10,369 bases of DNA from CBFCZU01 sp965602635 (GTDB lineage: Bacteria > Planctomycetota > Phycisphaerae > SM23-33). The stretch spans positions 1 to 10,369 of the forward strand of contig CBFCZU010000155.1 of assembly GCA_965602635.1 (NCBI GenBank), read 5' to 3'. The translations under genes were made by a program, and so were the position numbers. Under the pieces are notes generated by a model. That model was not told the DNA's origin, did no database searches, and worked only from the letters and a program-made list of their open reading frames with translations. Below are positions 1-6,485 of the stretch, piece by piece. Positions within the stretch are counted from its first letter, which is position 1, and every line of letters starts with the position of its first letter.

Positions 1-55
1 TTCCGAAACTTTCCGTTTCGTTCCGCTCTGCTGGGCCCTGTTCCGGGCGTTTCCG
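1..55. repeat. 10-bp-phased TTCCG direct-repeat array
   Basis: The pentamer TTCCG occurs at 1, 11, 21, 41 and 51, exactly ten bases apart with one unit skipped (31-40 reads CTGGGCCCTG instead). Each copy is followed by five variable bases. The array lies about 70-120 bp before the DUF5107 start codon and may continue to the left of the window. A spacing close to one DNA helical turn would place the copies on one face of the helix, which suits cooperative protein binding, but no known regulator is recognised. It could also be a decayed short tandem repeat. The periodicity is seen directly; any role is inference. Confidence 0.55.
4..20. promoter_or_regulatory. Inverted repeat, possible operator
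   Basis: CGAAAC (4-9) and GTTTCG (15-20) are perfect inverted repeats separated by five bases. The general form resembles operators bound by dimeric helix-turn-helix repressors such as the LacI/GalR family, which often control sugar genes. It overlaps the first two units of the TTCCG array and lies about 70 bp before the candidate -35 box. No regulator gene is present in the window, so the role is inferred only. Confidence 0.3.
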
Positions 56-87
56 CAGGGCTCGGGAACGATTCGGCAAACAGGCAC

Positions 88-116
88 TTGACAGGAGACG
101 CAAAGGACACTACTGG
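88..116 (+). promoter_or_regulatory. Weak sigma-70-like promoter candidate
   Basis: A perfect TTGACA (-35 type) lies at 88-93. After a 17-base spacer comes TACTGG (111-116), which matches the -10 consensus only in its first two bases. If used, transcription would begin at about 122-125, on or next to the ATG at 125, giving a leaderless or nearly leaderless mRNA. This fits the absence of a well-placed Shine-Dalgarno sequence before that ATG. The poor -10 keeps confidence low. Confidence 0.25.
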
Positions 117-124
117 ACTCCCCC

Positions 125-2140
125 ATGAATGAGTTACGGATCGACGAACACGTAATGCCGGCCGCCCACCTGGGCGATCCCAGCCCCCTGGTGCCGTTCG
201 TCGTTGACACGGCCAACCTGATCACCAGGGAGATGGTTGGCGCCAACATGTCGGAGGATGAGGCCCGATACATCGGCTACGGCTATGTTGACGGCTGCCT
301 GCCCTACCTGGTCCAGGACGACTACGACCGCCAGCGCCGCCCCCGGGGCTTCCGGACGGCGGTGCTCGAGAACGACTTGCTGAAGGCGACGTTCCTGCTG
401 GAGATGGGCGGGCGGCTGTGGTCGCTGTACTACAAGGCCGACAACCGCGAGCTGCTGTTCGAGAACCCGGTCTTCCAGCCGGCGAACCTGGGCATCCGCG
501 ACGCCTGGTTCAGCGGCGGGACGGAATGGAACTTCTGCTGGATCGGCCATACGCCGCTGACCTGCTCGCCGCTGTTCGCCGGCCGGGCCGAGCTGGACGA
601 CGGCACACCCGTGCTGCGGCTGTGGGAGTGGGAGCGCGTCCGGCAGATGCCCTACCAGATGGACGCCTGGCTGCCTGACGACTCGCCGGTGCTGATGGTC
701 CGCGTCCGGCTGGTCAACGGCGACGACCGCACGGTGCCGATCTACTGGTGGTCCAACATCGCCGTGCGCGAGGAGCCGGATACCCGGGTGCTGGCGCCGA
801 CCGACTCGACGCTGAACTTCGACTACTCCGGCAAGCTCTCGAAGCTGCCGTTCCCGCTCCGCGGCGACAGCGACCGCAGCTATCCCGTCAACAGCCCGCG
901 CTCGGGCGACTACTTCTTCCAGATCCCTCGCGGGGAGTACCCCTGGGTCGCGGCCGTAGGCGAGAGCGGGAAAGGCTTCTTCCACTCCTCGACCTCCCGG
1001 CTGATCGGCAGGAAGCTGTGGGTTTACGGCATGGGCCGGGGCGGGCGGCGATGGCAAGACTTCCTCAACACGCCCGGCAACGCATACATCGAGATCCAGG
1101 GCGGGCTGACCGGCACGCAGTCCGAGTGCCTGCCCATGGACCCCCGCAGCGAGTGGGAGTGGCTCGAGGCCTACGGGCCGGTAGAGGCGGACCCGGCCGT
1201 CGTGCACGGGGCCGACTGGCCCGCGGCCTGGGGCGCGGTCGGCAGGCCGATCGAGGAGGCGGTTTCGCTGCCCCGGCTCGAGGAGCGACTGGCTGAGACC
1301 AAGCCCATGGCCCAGCGAGGGCCGCTGGAGGTCCTTCACCACGGATCGGGCTGGGGGGCGCTGGAGCGGCTCCGGCGGGAGCGCGCCGGAGAGCCCGCCC
1401 TCGAGCCGGAGTCGGCGGTCTTCGACGACGACACGCTCACCGAGGAGCAGGCCCCCTGGCTGGAACTGCTCCGCGGCGGCGCGCTGCCGGAGGCGCCGCC
1501 CGAGCAGCCGCCGGCGTCGTACATTATCCAGGACCAGTGGCGCGAGATGCTGGCCGAGTCGATATCGGCCGGACGCAGCGATCACTGGCTCGGCTGGCTG
1601 CACATGGGCATCATGCACCTCGGCGCGAAGCGGTTCGACGAGGCCCGCCAGGCGTGGGAGAAGTCGGTATCGCTCCGTCCGTCGGCCTGGGGCTACCGTC
1701 ACCTGGCCGCGCTGGCCATGGTCCAGGAGGACCACGCGCGAGCGGCAGAGCTGTACCCGCTGGCCGTCAGGCTGGCGCCCGAGTACACCCGCCTGGTCAT
1801 CGAGTGCGGCAAGGCGATGGTCAGCGCCGCCCAGGCGCAGCAGTGGCTGGACCTGCTGGAGACGCTGAGCCCATCGACGCGAGCGGTCGGGCGCGTCCGC
1901 CTGCTCGAAGCGCAGGGGGCGCTGGCCGTCGATGACCTCGACCGGGCAGGCAAGCTGCTGGAAGGCAAGCTGGAGATCACCGACATCCGCGAAGGCGAGG
2001 GCGGCCCGGCGCACCTGTGGTTTGCCTATCAGGAGAAGCGGCTGGCGGCGGCAGAGGGCGTGCCCATAGACGACAAGCTCAAGGAGCGCGTCCGGCGTGA
2101 GTTCCCCCCGCCGGCCAACCTGGAATACAGACTGGGATGA
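125..2140 (+). CDS. DUF5107 domain protein with C-terminal TPR repeats
   Basis: This 671-residue protein has no signal peptide and is probably cytoplasmic. Residues about 75-355 match the DUF5107 family, whose fold is related to galactose-mutarotase-like beta-sandwiches. Visible signatures are GGRLWSLY (96-103), ENPVFQPANLGIRDAWFSGG (113-132), EWNFCWIGHTPLTCSPLF (134-151), YWWSNIAV (207-214) and WEWLEAYGP (344-352). Residues about 370-465 form an acidic, Pro-rich linker. Residues about 485-615 are helical and contain TPR-like units such as the one at 488-520. It is shorter than the roughly 1,000-residue relatives I recall. The biochemical role of the family is not established; sugar binding or isomerisation is inferred from the fold and the glycosidase neighbours. 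The ATG at 125 has no Shine-Dalgarno at normal distance. An in-frame CTG at 113 lies 5 nt after AAGGA (103-107) and is an alternative start adding four residues. The URO-D-like gene follows after an 81-bp gap. Confidence 0.88.
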   Translation: MNELRIDEHVMPAAHLGDPSPLVPFVVDTANLITREMVGANMSEDEARYIGYGYVDGCLPYLVQDDYDRQRRPRGFRTAVLENDLLKATFLLEMGGRLWSLYYKADNRELLFENPVFQPANLGIRDAWFSGGTEWNFCWIGHTPLTCSPLFAGRAELDDGTPVLRLWEWERVRQMPYQMDAWLPDDSPVLMVRVRLVNGDDRTVPIYWWSNIAVREEPDTRVLAPTDSTLNFDYSGKLSKLPFPLRGDSDRSYPVNSPRSGDYFFQIPRGEYPWVAAVGESGKGFFHSSTSRLIGRKLWVYGMGRGGRRWQDFLNTPGNAYIEIQGGLTGTQSECLPMDPRSEWEWLEAYGPVEADPAVVHGADWPAAWGAVGRPIEEAVSLPRLEERLAETKPMAQRGPLEVLHHGSGWGALERLRRERAGEPALEPESAVFDDDTLTEEQAPWLELLRGGALPEAPPEQPPASYIIQDQWREMLAESISAGRSDHWLGWLHMGIMHLGAKRFDEARQAWEKSVSLRPSAWGYRHLAALAMVQEDHARAAELYPLAVRLAPEYTRLVIECGKAMVSAAQAQQWLDLLETLSPSTRAVGRVRLLEAQGALAVDDLDRAGKLLEGKLEITDIREGEGGPAHLWFAYQEKRLAAAEGVPIDDKLKERVRREFPPPANLEYRLG

Positions 2141-2187
2141 TCGCAGCGAATGTCCCCTCGCCAGGCCGGTCAGCGGGAGCACGATAG

Positions 2188-2204
2188 CGGCCGTCGTCCG
2201 GCCG
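2188..2204 (+). other. Intergenic hairpin ahead of a ribosome binding site
   Basis: CGGCCG (2188-2193), a 5-base loop and CGGCCG (2199-2204) form a perfect 6-bp GC stem that ends four bases before the AAGGAG at 2208. It has no T-run, so it is a poor intrinsic terminator. It could affect translation of the next gene or mRNA processing between the two plus-strand genes. In DNA this GC-rich it may also be chance. Confidence 0.25.
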
Positions 2205-2207
2205 GTG

Positions 2208-2213
2208 AAGGAG
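2208..2213 (+). promoter_or_regulatory. Ribosome binding site AAGGAG that decides the start of the URO-D-like gene
   Basis: AAGGAG lies 8 bases before the ATG at 2222. The upstream in-frame ATG at 2150 has no such site, and the 24 residues it would add are Arg/Gly-rich and unlike the family N-terminus. The start is therefore placed at 2222. Confidence 0.75.
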
Positions 2214-2221
2214 CAGGCGCA

Positions 2222-3277
2222 ATGGGGTCCAACACGGATCCGCGCGAGAATGTCGAGGCGTTCTGGGCCGGCCAGCGGCCCGAGCAGGTGCCGCTCACGG
2301 TCTACCGGATGTTCACGCGTGTGGGCGAGCCGGGCAAGTGGGAGGCGCTCTTCCGGCGCGGGCTGGTGCCGGTCGACTCGTTCTGCCCGGCGAGGTCGGA
2401 GTGGACCGGCGACGTCGAGCGGGTCGTCAGCGAGTACGACGAGGGCGGGCTGCACTGGCGCCGCACCGCCATTCGCACGCCGGTGGGCGAGATCTACAGC
2501 CTCCACGCCGACGGCTGGCAGCAGAAGTACATGCTCACCTGCCCCGACGACTACCGCGTCATGACATACGTGGCCGAGCACACGAGCCTGTCGCCGGCCT
2601 ACGACGACTTCCTCGCGAGGCAGAAGGATTACGCCCGCTGGGGCGTCACCATGGCGGCGGCGGGCAGGACGCCCTTGCAGGCCATACTGGTCGATTGGAC
2701 CGGGCTGGAGCAGTTCTCGATGCACCTGTTCGACTTCCCCGACGCGGTGCTGACGCTCTACGAGGCCCAACTGGAGTTGTTCCGCCGCATGATCGGCATC
2801 ATCGCCGAGGGGCCAGGCAAGGTGGTGTCGGTGCTGGAGAACTTCACGGCCGAGACCATGGGGCCGGAGCGGTTCGCCCGGTTCCACGTGCCGGTGTACA
2901 AGGAGCTGTTCCCGGCGCTTCAGGCTTGCGGCAAAATCGTCGGCACCCACTTCGACGGCAAGCTGGCCAGTTGCAGCGACCTCATTGCTGATTCACCTAT
3001 GGACATGATCGAATCGATCACCCCGCCGCCGGAGGGCGACATGGCCCTGGCCCAGGCACGCGCCGCCTGGTCGGAGAAACTGCTCTGGTCGAACATCAAC
3101 GTCAGCACCTGGGCTCTGCCGCCCGAGCAGCTCCGCCGCGAGATCCTCCAGCGCGTCGCCGACGGCTCCGATGGCGGCGCGCGGCTGGCGTTCGAGATCT
3201 CCGAGGACCTGCCGGGCAACTGGGAGCAGTCGGTCCCCGTGGTGCTGGAGGCGCTTCGCCAGACCCGCGCGGGGTGA
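2222..3277 (+). CDS. URO-D superfamily protein (uroporphyrinogen decarboxylase / methyltransferase-like)
   Basis: This 351-residue protein is the right length for the URO-D fold, a TIM-barrel family that includes uroporphyrinogen decarboxylase (HemE) and methyltransferases of the MtaA/CmuA/MtbA type. The best markers are in the C-terminal half: GTHFDGKL (241-248), IESITPPPEGDMALAQAR (263-280) and the terminal SEDLPGNWEQSVPVVLEAL (327-345). The N-terminal arginine motif of true HemE (RQAG) is absent, so a haem role is unlikely. The HxC zinc-ligand motif of the methylcobalamin:CoM methyltransferase MtaA is replaced by H243-F-D245, so it is not a standard thiol methyltransferase either. No corrinoid-protein gene is adjacent. 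It follows the DUF5107 gene on the same strand and is probably co-transcribed with it. A role in demethylating methylated sugars is an inference from context. The start is set by the AAGGAG at 2208. Confidence 0.85.
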   Translation: MGSNTDPRENVEAFWAGQRPEQVPLTVYRMFTRVGEPGKWEALFRRGLVPVDSFCPARSEWTGDVERVVSEYDEGGLHWRRTAIRTPVGEIYSLHADGWQQKYMLTCPDDYRVMTYVAEHTSLSPAYDDFLARQKDYARWGVTMAAAGRTPLQAILVDWTGLEQFSMHLFDFPDAVLTLYEAQLELFRRMIGIIAEGPGKVVSVLENFTAETMGPERFARFHVPVYKELFPALQACGKIVGTHFDGKLASCSDLIADSPMDMIESITPPPEGDMALAQARAAWSEKLLWSNINVSTWALPPEQLRREILQRVADGSDGGARLAFEISEDLPGNWEQSVPVVLEALRQTRAG

Positions 3278-3290
3278 GCCGGCGGGCCCC

Positions 3291-4424
3291 TCAGCCGTCG
3301 AACCGGGGCACGTCCACCGCCTCCCCGCCGGACGTGGCCGAGGCGTGGGCGCATATCCCCGCCGCCGTCCACGCCGCCGCCGTCGCCGCGTCGATGGCGG
3401 GTGGGCGGCCCTCGACGATGCTCCGCACGAACTCGTGAACCATGTGCGGGTGCGAGCCGTGGTGGCCGCCGCCCTGCTCGAACGACAGGTGCGTGTGCTT
3501 GCTGCTGGTCCTGAAACGCCCAGTGTGCCGGGCAACGTCGCCCGGCAGAAGGTCCTTGCGGTCCGGCGGATGCGGACGGGCGGCCGTGACCTTCCGCACC
3601 TGCCCCGGCGCCACGGGGGTCGCCTCGAACAGCAGCGGGTCCTCGTCCTCCATCTGCCACTCGTAGCAGGCGTTCTCGCCGTACACGACGAAGCTCTCCA
3701 TGTACGGGCGGGCGCAGTGGAACAGCGATCGCGTGACCTCGGCCGCCAGGCCCGGCACGTCGAGCTGGAAGATGGCCGTCTCGATCGGGTAGGGGTTGCC
3801 GTACTGCTCCTCCAGCTCCGCCCGGAGCGCGCCGGAGCCGAAGCAGTGCACCCGCACCGCCGACGCGTCGGCGATGGCCAGCAGCGGCGCGACGGCGTGC
3901 ATCGCGTACCACATCGGCGGAAGGCCCGCCCAGTAAGAGGGCCAGCACTCCATGTCCTGATAGTGCGCCCCCCGGAGGAACTGGATCCGCCCGAAGCGGC
4001 CCTGCCGCTTGAGCTCCCGGGCATACAGGAACGGCCTGGTGTAAACGGCCGTCTCCATCATCATGTAGTTCAGGCCCGACGCCTGCTGGGCGCCGACGAT
4101 CGCCCGCAGCTCGTCGATGCTGGTCGCCATCGGCACGGTGCACGCGCAGTGCTTGCCCGCGTTCAGCACGGCGACCGTCTGCCGGGCGTGGTCGGGAATG
4201 CCCGAGACCAGGTGCACGGCGTCGTAGTCGCCGCGCGCCAGCACCTCGTCGAGGTCATGGAACACATCGGCGAAGGTGAATTTCTCCGTGATCGCCTCGA
4301 TGCGCTTCGGGTCCTTCTCGCATATGCCCACGCGCCCGACGCTGGGGTGATCGAGGTAAATCGAGGGAAAGCACGCGCCGAACCCCAGCCCGACGACAAC
4401 GACGTCGATTTTCCGCTCGGCCAT
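3291..4424 (-). CDS. Gfo/Idh/MocA family protein with atypical active site
   Basis: This 377-residue protein has an N-terminal NAD(P)-binding Rossmann fold (residues about 5-125) with the glycine motif GLGFGACF (12-19) and acidic E36 (ICEKD) after the second strand. The C-terminal alpha/beta substrate domain spans about 130-375. In typical members an EKP motif supplies a catalytic lysine, and a DxxxH motif supplies aspartate and histidine. Here the EKP position reads T96-V97-P98 and the second motif reads W172-Y-A-M-H176, so lysine and aspartate are lost and histidine is kept. Family members normally oxidise or reduce sugars, inositols or sugar derivatives. The substrate here cannot be named, and a changed mechanism or a binding-only role is possible. 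GGAGG (4432-4436) lies 7 nt before the ATG. It is the last gene of the minus-strand cluster, 30 bp after the GH42 stop, and its own stop is 13 bp from that of the convergent URO-D-like gene. Confidence 0.88.
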   Translation of the reverse strand: MAERKIDVVVVGLGFGACFPSIYLDHPSVGRVGICEKDPKRIEAITEKFTFADVFHDLDEVLARGDYDAVHLVSGIPDHARQTVAVLNAGKHCACTVPMATSIDELRAIVGAQQASGLNYMMMETAVYTRPFLYARELKRQGRFGRIQFLRGAHYQDMECWPSYWAGLPPMWYAMHAVAPLLAIADASAVRVHCFGSGALRAELEEQYGNPYPIETAIFQLDVPGLAAEVTRSLFHCARPYMESFVVYGENACYEWQMEDEDPLLFEATPVAPGQVRKVTAARPHPPDRKDLLPGDVARHTGRFRTSSKHTHLSFEQGGGHHGSHPHMVHEFVRSIVEGRPPAIDAATAAAWTAAGICAHASATSGGEAVDVPRFDG

Positions 4425-4431
4425 CAGAGAG

Positions 4432-4436
4432 CCTCC
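4432..4436 (-). promoter_or_regulatory. Ribosome binding site GGAGG for the Gfo/Idh/MocA gene
   Basis: On the minus strand GGAGG lies 7 nt before the ATG ending at 4424, inside the 30-bp gap after the GH42 stop. It supports this start and coupled expression with the gene before it. Confidence 0.7.
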
Positions 4437-4454
4437 GGGCGCGCGGCGGCAAAG

Positions 4455-6428
4455 CTACAGCCGGATCACGGCCACGCCGTATCGGCCGAGCCGCAGTTGC
4501 CCGCCCGTCCGCTTGCCGGTCAGCAGCTCGGCCTTGCCGGCCGGCACGGTAACGCTCTGCCGCTGCTCGGTGTGGTTGATCACGAACAGCAGCCGCTTGC
4601 CCCGGCCCTGGCGGACGGACACCTCCACCCCCTCCGGGGGCCTGACGACGGGCCTGACCCTCGCCGCCTTCAACACCTCGGCGATCAGTGCGTCGTAGAA
4701 TGCGGGCTCCTTGACGATCGTGCCGACGTAGTAGCCGGTGCCTTTGCCGCAGGAGTTGCGCGTGGCGGCGGCGAACCGGCGCAGGTACCACGGCTCGTAC
4801 ACGGCGAGCGCCTCGGCCGTCGTGGGTCGGACCCAGTCCACGTACAGGTCGGCGGCGTAGGGCCCGCCCGGCAGGTCCGGGCATGTGGCCGTGACCGTCT
4901 TGGGGTCGTCCTTGGCGGCTTCGTACTCCTCGATCTGAATGCCAAGCGCCTCAGACAGCAGCCCCGGCAGCGTCCGCTCGTGGCAGAGGTTGGACGAATC
5001 CTTCACGCCGGTGCGGCAGTCGGCCAGCAGCACGCCGCCGTCCTTGACGTAGGCTTCGAGCCGCCGCGCCAGCTCGTCCGGCATCACGTGCAGGTGCGGG
5101 GCGAGGACCGCCCGGTAGCGCGAGAAATCCGCCGACGGCGGGATCACGTCGGCGCCGACGCCCGCGCGGAACAGCGCCTGGTAGTATCGCCCGATCGCCG
5201 CGCGATAGGTGCAGTCGGCGTACCCCGGCTGGAAGCTCAGGGCCCAGATGCTCTCGTAGTCGTAAACGATCGCGACCTTCGCGCGGACCGTCGTGCCTTC
5301 CAGTGCCTTGGCGAGCTTGTGGTACTCGGCGGCGGTGGCGGCGGCCTCCTTGTACCGCCGCAGCGGGCGCCCGTCGTGGCCCAACAGGCCGTGCCAGTAT
5401 TGCTCGCGCCCGGCCGTGCACGTCCGCCAGCGGAACCACACCTGACCGTCGGCGCCGTGCGCCAACTGCTGGTAGGCGACCTTGCGAATCTCGCCGGGGC
5501 GCGGGTTCCGCCCGAACGCCCCCCATCCGCCCGGCCCGGCCGTCTGCTCCATGATCCAGAAATTCTTGCGCTTCAGGCCGCGCATCACGTCAGCGGCCAG
5601 GGCCGCGTCGTAGCTAACCGACGGCGGGCCCCAGACCGGATAGTTGTCCCAGCTCACGTGGTCGAGGTCCTCGGCCAGGTCGTAGTAGTTCAGCTCGCTG
5701 AACAGGCCCATGAAGTTGTGCGTGACGAAGTGCTTCGGGCAGGCCTCACGGATGATCCTCACCTGGTCGCGCTGGAAGCGGACGTTCTGAAACGAGAAGA
5801 ACCGCTGCCAGTCCAGGCACGCGCTGGGGTTGTGCGTGGACGAATCGGAGGGAATCTGGATCTCCCCCCAGGTCCCGTAGCGGTGGCCCCAGAAGTGCGT
5901 GCCCCAGCGCCGGTTCAACTCGTCCAGCGACCCGTACCGCGCCCGCAGCCAGTCCTGGAAGTCGCCCCGGCAGCCGTCGCAGTAGCACATCGGGCCGCCG
6001 AACTCGTTGTCGGTCTGCCAGCCGATGACGTTCGCCGCGCTCTTGAAGTGCTCGGCCATCGCGGCCGTGATGCGCTCCGACAGCAGGCGGTAGATGCCGC
6101 TGGTGAAGCAGTTGTTCTTGCGGACGCCCCAGACGGTGCGCGATCCGTCGGCGTTCATGGCGAGCGTCTCGGGATACTTGCGGGCGACCCACGCGGGCAT
6201 GACGGCCGTCGGAGTGCACAGGATCGCCGAGACGCCGTGCCGCCGGAGCACGTCCAGGGCCTCGTCGAGCCAGGCGAACTCGAACCGCCCCTCCTGCGGC
6301 TCCATGAAGACCCAGGCGAACTCCGCCAGGCGGACGACGTTGAAGCCCGCCTTCCGCATGAGTCTGGCGTCGGTGCTCCATCGCTTGCGCGGCCAGTGTT
6401 CCGGGTAGTAATCGACGCCGACGTACAT
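4455..6428 (-). CDS. GH42 beta-galactosidase
   Basis: This 657-residue protein is of normal length for glycoside hydrolase family 42, retaining exo-enzymes that release terminal beta-D-galactose (some members prefer alpha-L-arabinopyranosides). The TIM barrel begins almost at residue 1 with GVDYYPEHW (4-12) and runs to about 375. The acid/base glutamate is E142 in GWQTDNEFG (136-144), and the nucleophile is E294 in WIMEQTAGP (291-299). C107, C148, C150 and C153 match the zinc-binding cysteines of Thermus-type GH42 enzymes. The Rossmann-like trimerisation domain spans about 383-590 (VAIVYDYESIWAL, 385-397), and a small beta domain closes the protein (600-657). There is no signal peptide, so it probably acts in the cytoplasm on imported oligosaccharides. 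AAGGA (6436-6440) lies 7 nt before the start. It sits third in the visible operon, after the secreted protein and before the Gfo/Idh/MocA gene. Confidence 0.94.
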   Translation of the reverse strand: MYVGVDYYPEHWPRKRWSTDARLMRKAGFNVVRLAEFAWVFMEPQEGRFEFAWLDEALDVLRRHGVSAILCTPTAVMPAWVARKYPETLAMNADGSRTVWGVRKNNCFTSGIYRLLSERITAAMAEHFKSAANVIGWQTDNEFGGPMCYCDGCRGDFQDWLRARYGSLDELNRRWGTHFWGHRYGTWGEIQIPSDSSTHNPSACLDWQRFFSFQNVRFQRDQVRIIREACPKHFVTHNFMGLFSELNYYDLAEDLDHVSWDNYPVWGPPSVSYDAALAADVMRGLKRKNFWIMEQTAGPGGWGAFGRNPRPGEIRKVAYQQLAHGADGQVWFRWRTCTAGREQYWHGLLGHDGRPLRRYKEAAATAAEYHKLAKALEGTTVRAKVAIVYDYESIWALSFQPGYADCTYRAAIGRYYQALFRAGVGADVIPPSADFSRYRAVLAPHLHVMPDELARRLEAYVKDGGVLLADCRTGVKDSSNLCHERTLPGLLSEALGIQIEEYEAAKDDPKTVTATCPDLPGGPYAADLYVDWVRPTTAEALAVYEPWYLRRFAAATRNSCGKGTGYYVGTIVKEPAFYDALIAEVLKAARVRPVVRPPEGVEVSVRQGRGKRLLFVINHTEQRQSVTVPAGKAELLTGKRTGGQLRLGRYGVAVIRL

Positions 6429-6435
6429 GGTCGTG

Positions 6436-6440
6436 TCCTT
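6436..6440 (-). promoter_or_regulatory. Ribosome binding site AAGGA for GH42
   Basis: On the minus strand AAGGA lies 7 nt before the ATG ending at 6428, within the 57-bp gap after the preceding stop. The rest of that gap shows no clear promoter or terminator. Confidence 0.65.
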
Positions 6441-6485
6441 ATGCTTGCGGTGTCGAAGCGGGCGACGGCCGCCACGGAGGCGCTG

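Noticed and set aside
2150..2221. Upstream ATG for the URO-D-like gene, adding 24 residues
   Set aside because: There is no Shine-Dalgarno before 2150, the added residues are unlike the family, and AAGGAG sits 8 nt before the ATG at 2222.
134..2950. A 938-codon open frame on the minus strand opposite the DUF5107 and URO-D-like genes
   Set aside because: Its product is rich in Arg/Ala/Gly/His/Val with no recognisable domain, and it is antisense to two genes with clear family motifs. Such frames arise from strong GC bias at third codon positions.
2222..3277. Annotation as haem-pathway uroporphyrinogen decarboxylase (hemE)
   Set aside because: The arginine motif near the N-terminus of true HemE is missing and the neighbours are glycan genes, so only the superfamily assignment is supported.
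3275..3293. Possible shared terminator formed by TGAG/CTCA at the two convergent stop codons
   Set aside because: Only the outer four base pairs match, the interior is mismatched and no T-run follows on either strand.
6429..6485. Possible internal promoter or hairpin in the gap before GH42
   Set aside because: Apart from the ribosome binding site, no -35/-10 pair is visible and the GGC/GCC pairs present are too short to matter in GC-rich DNA.
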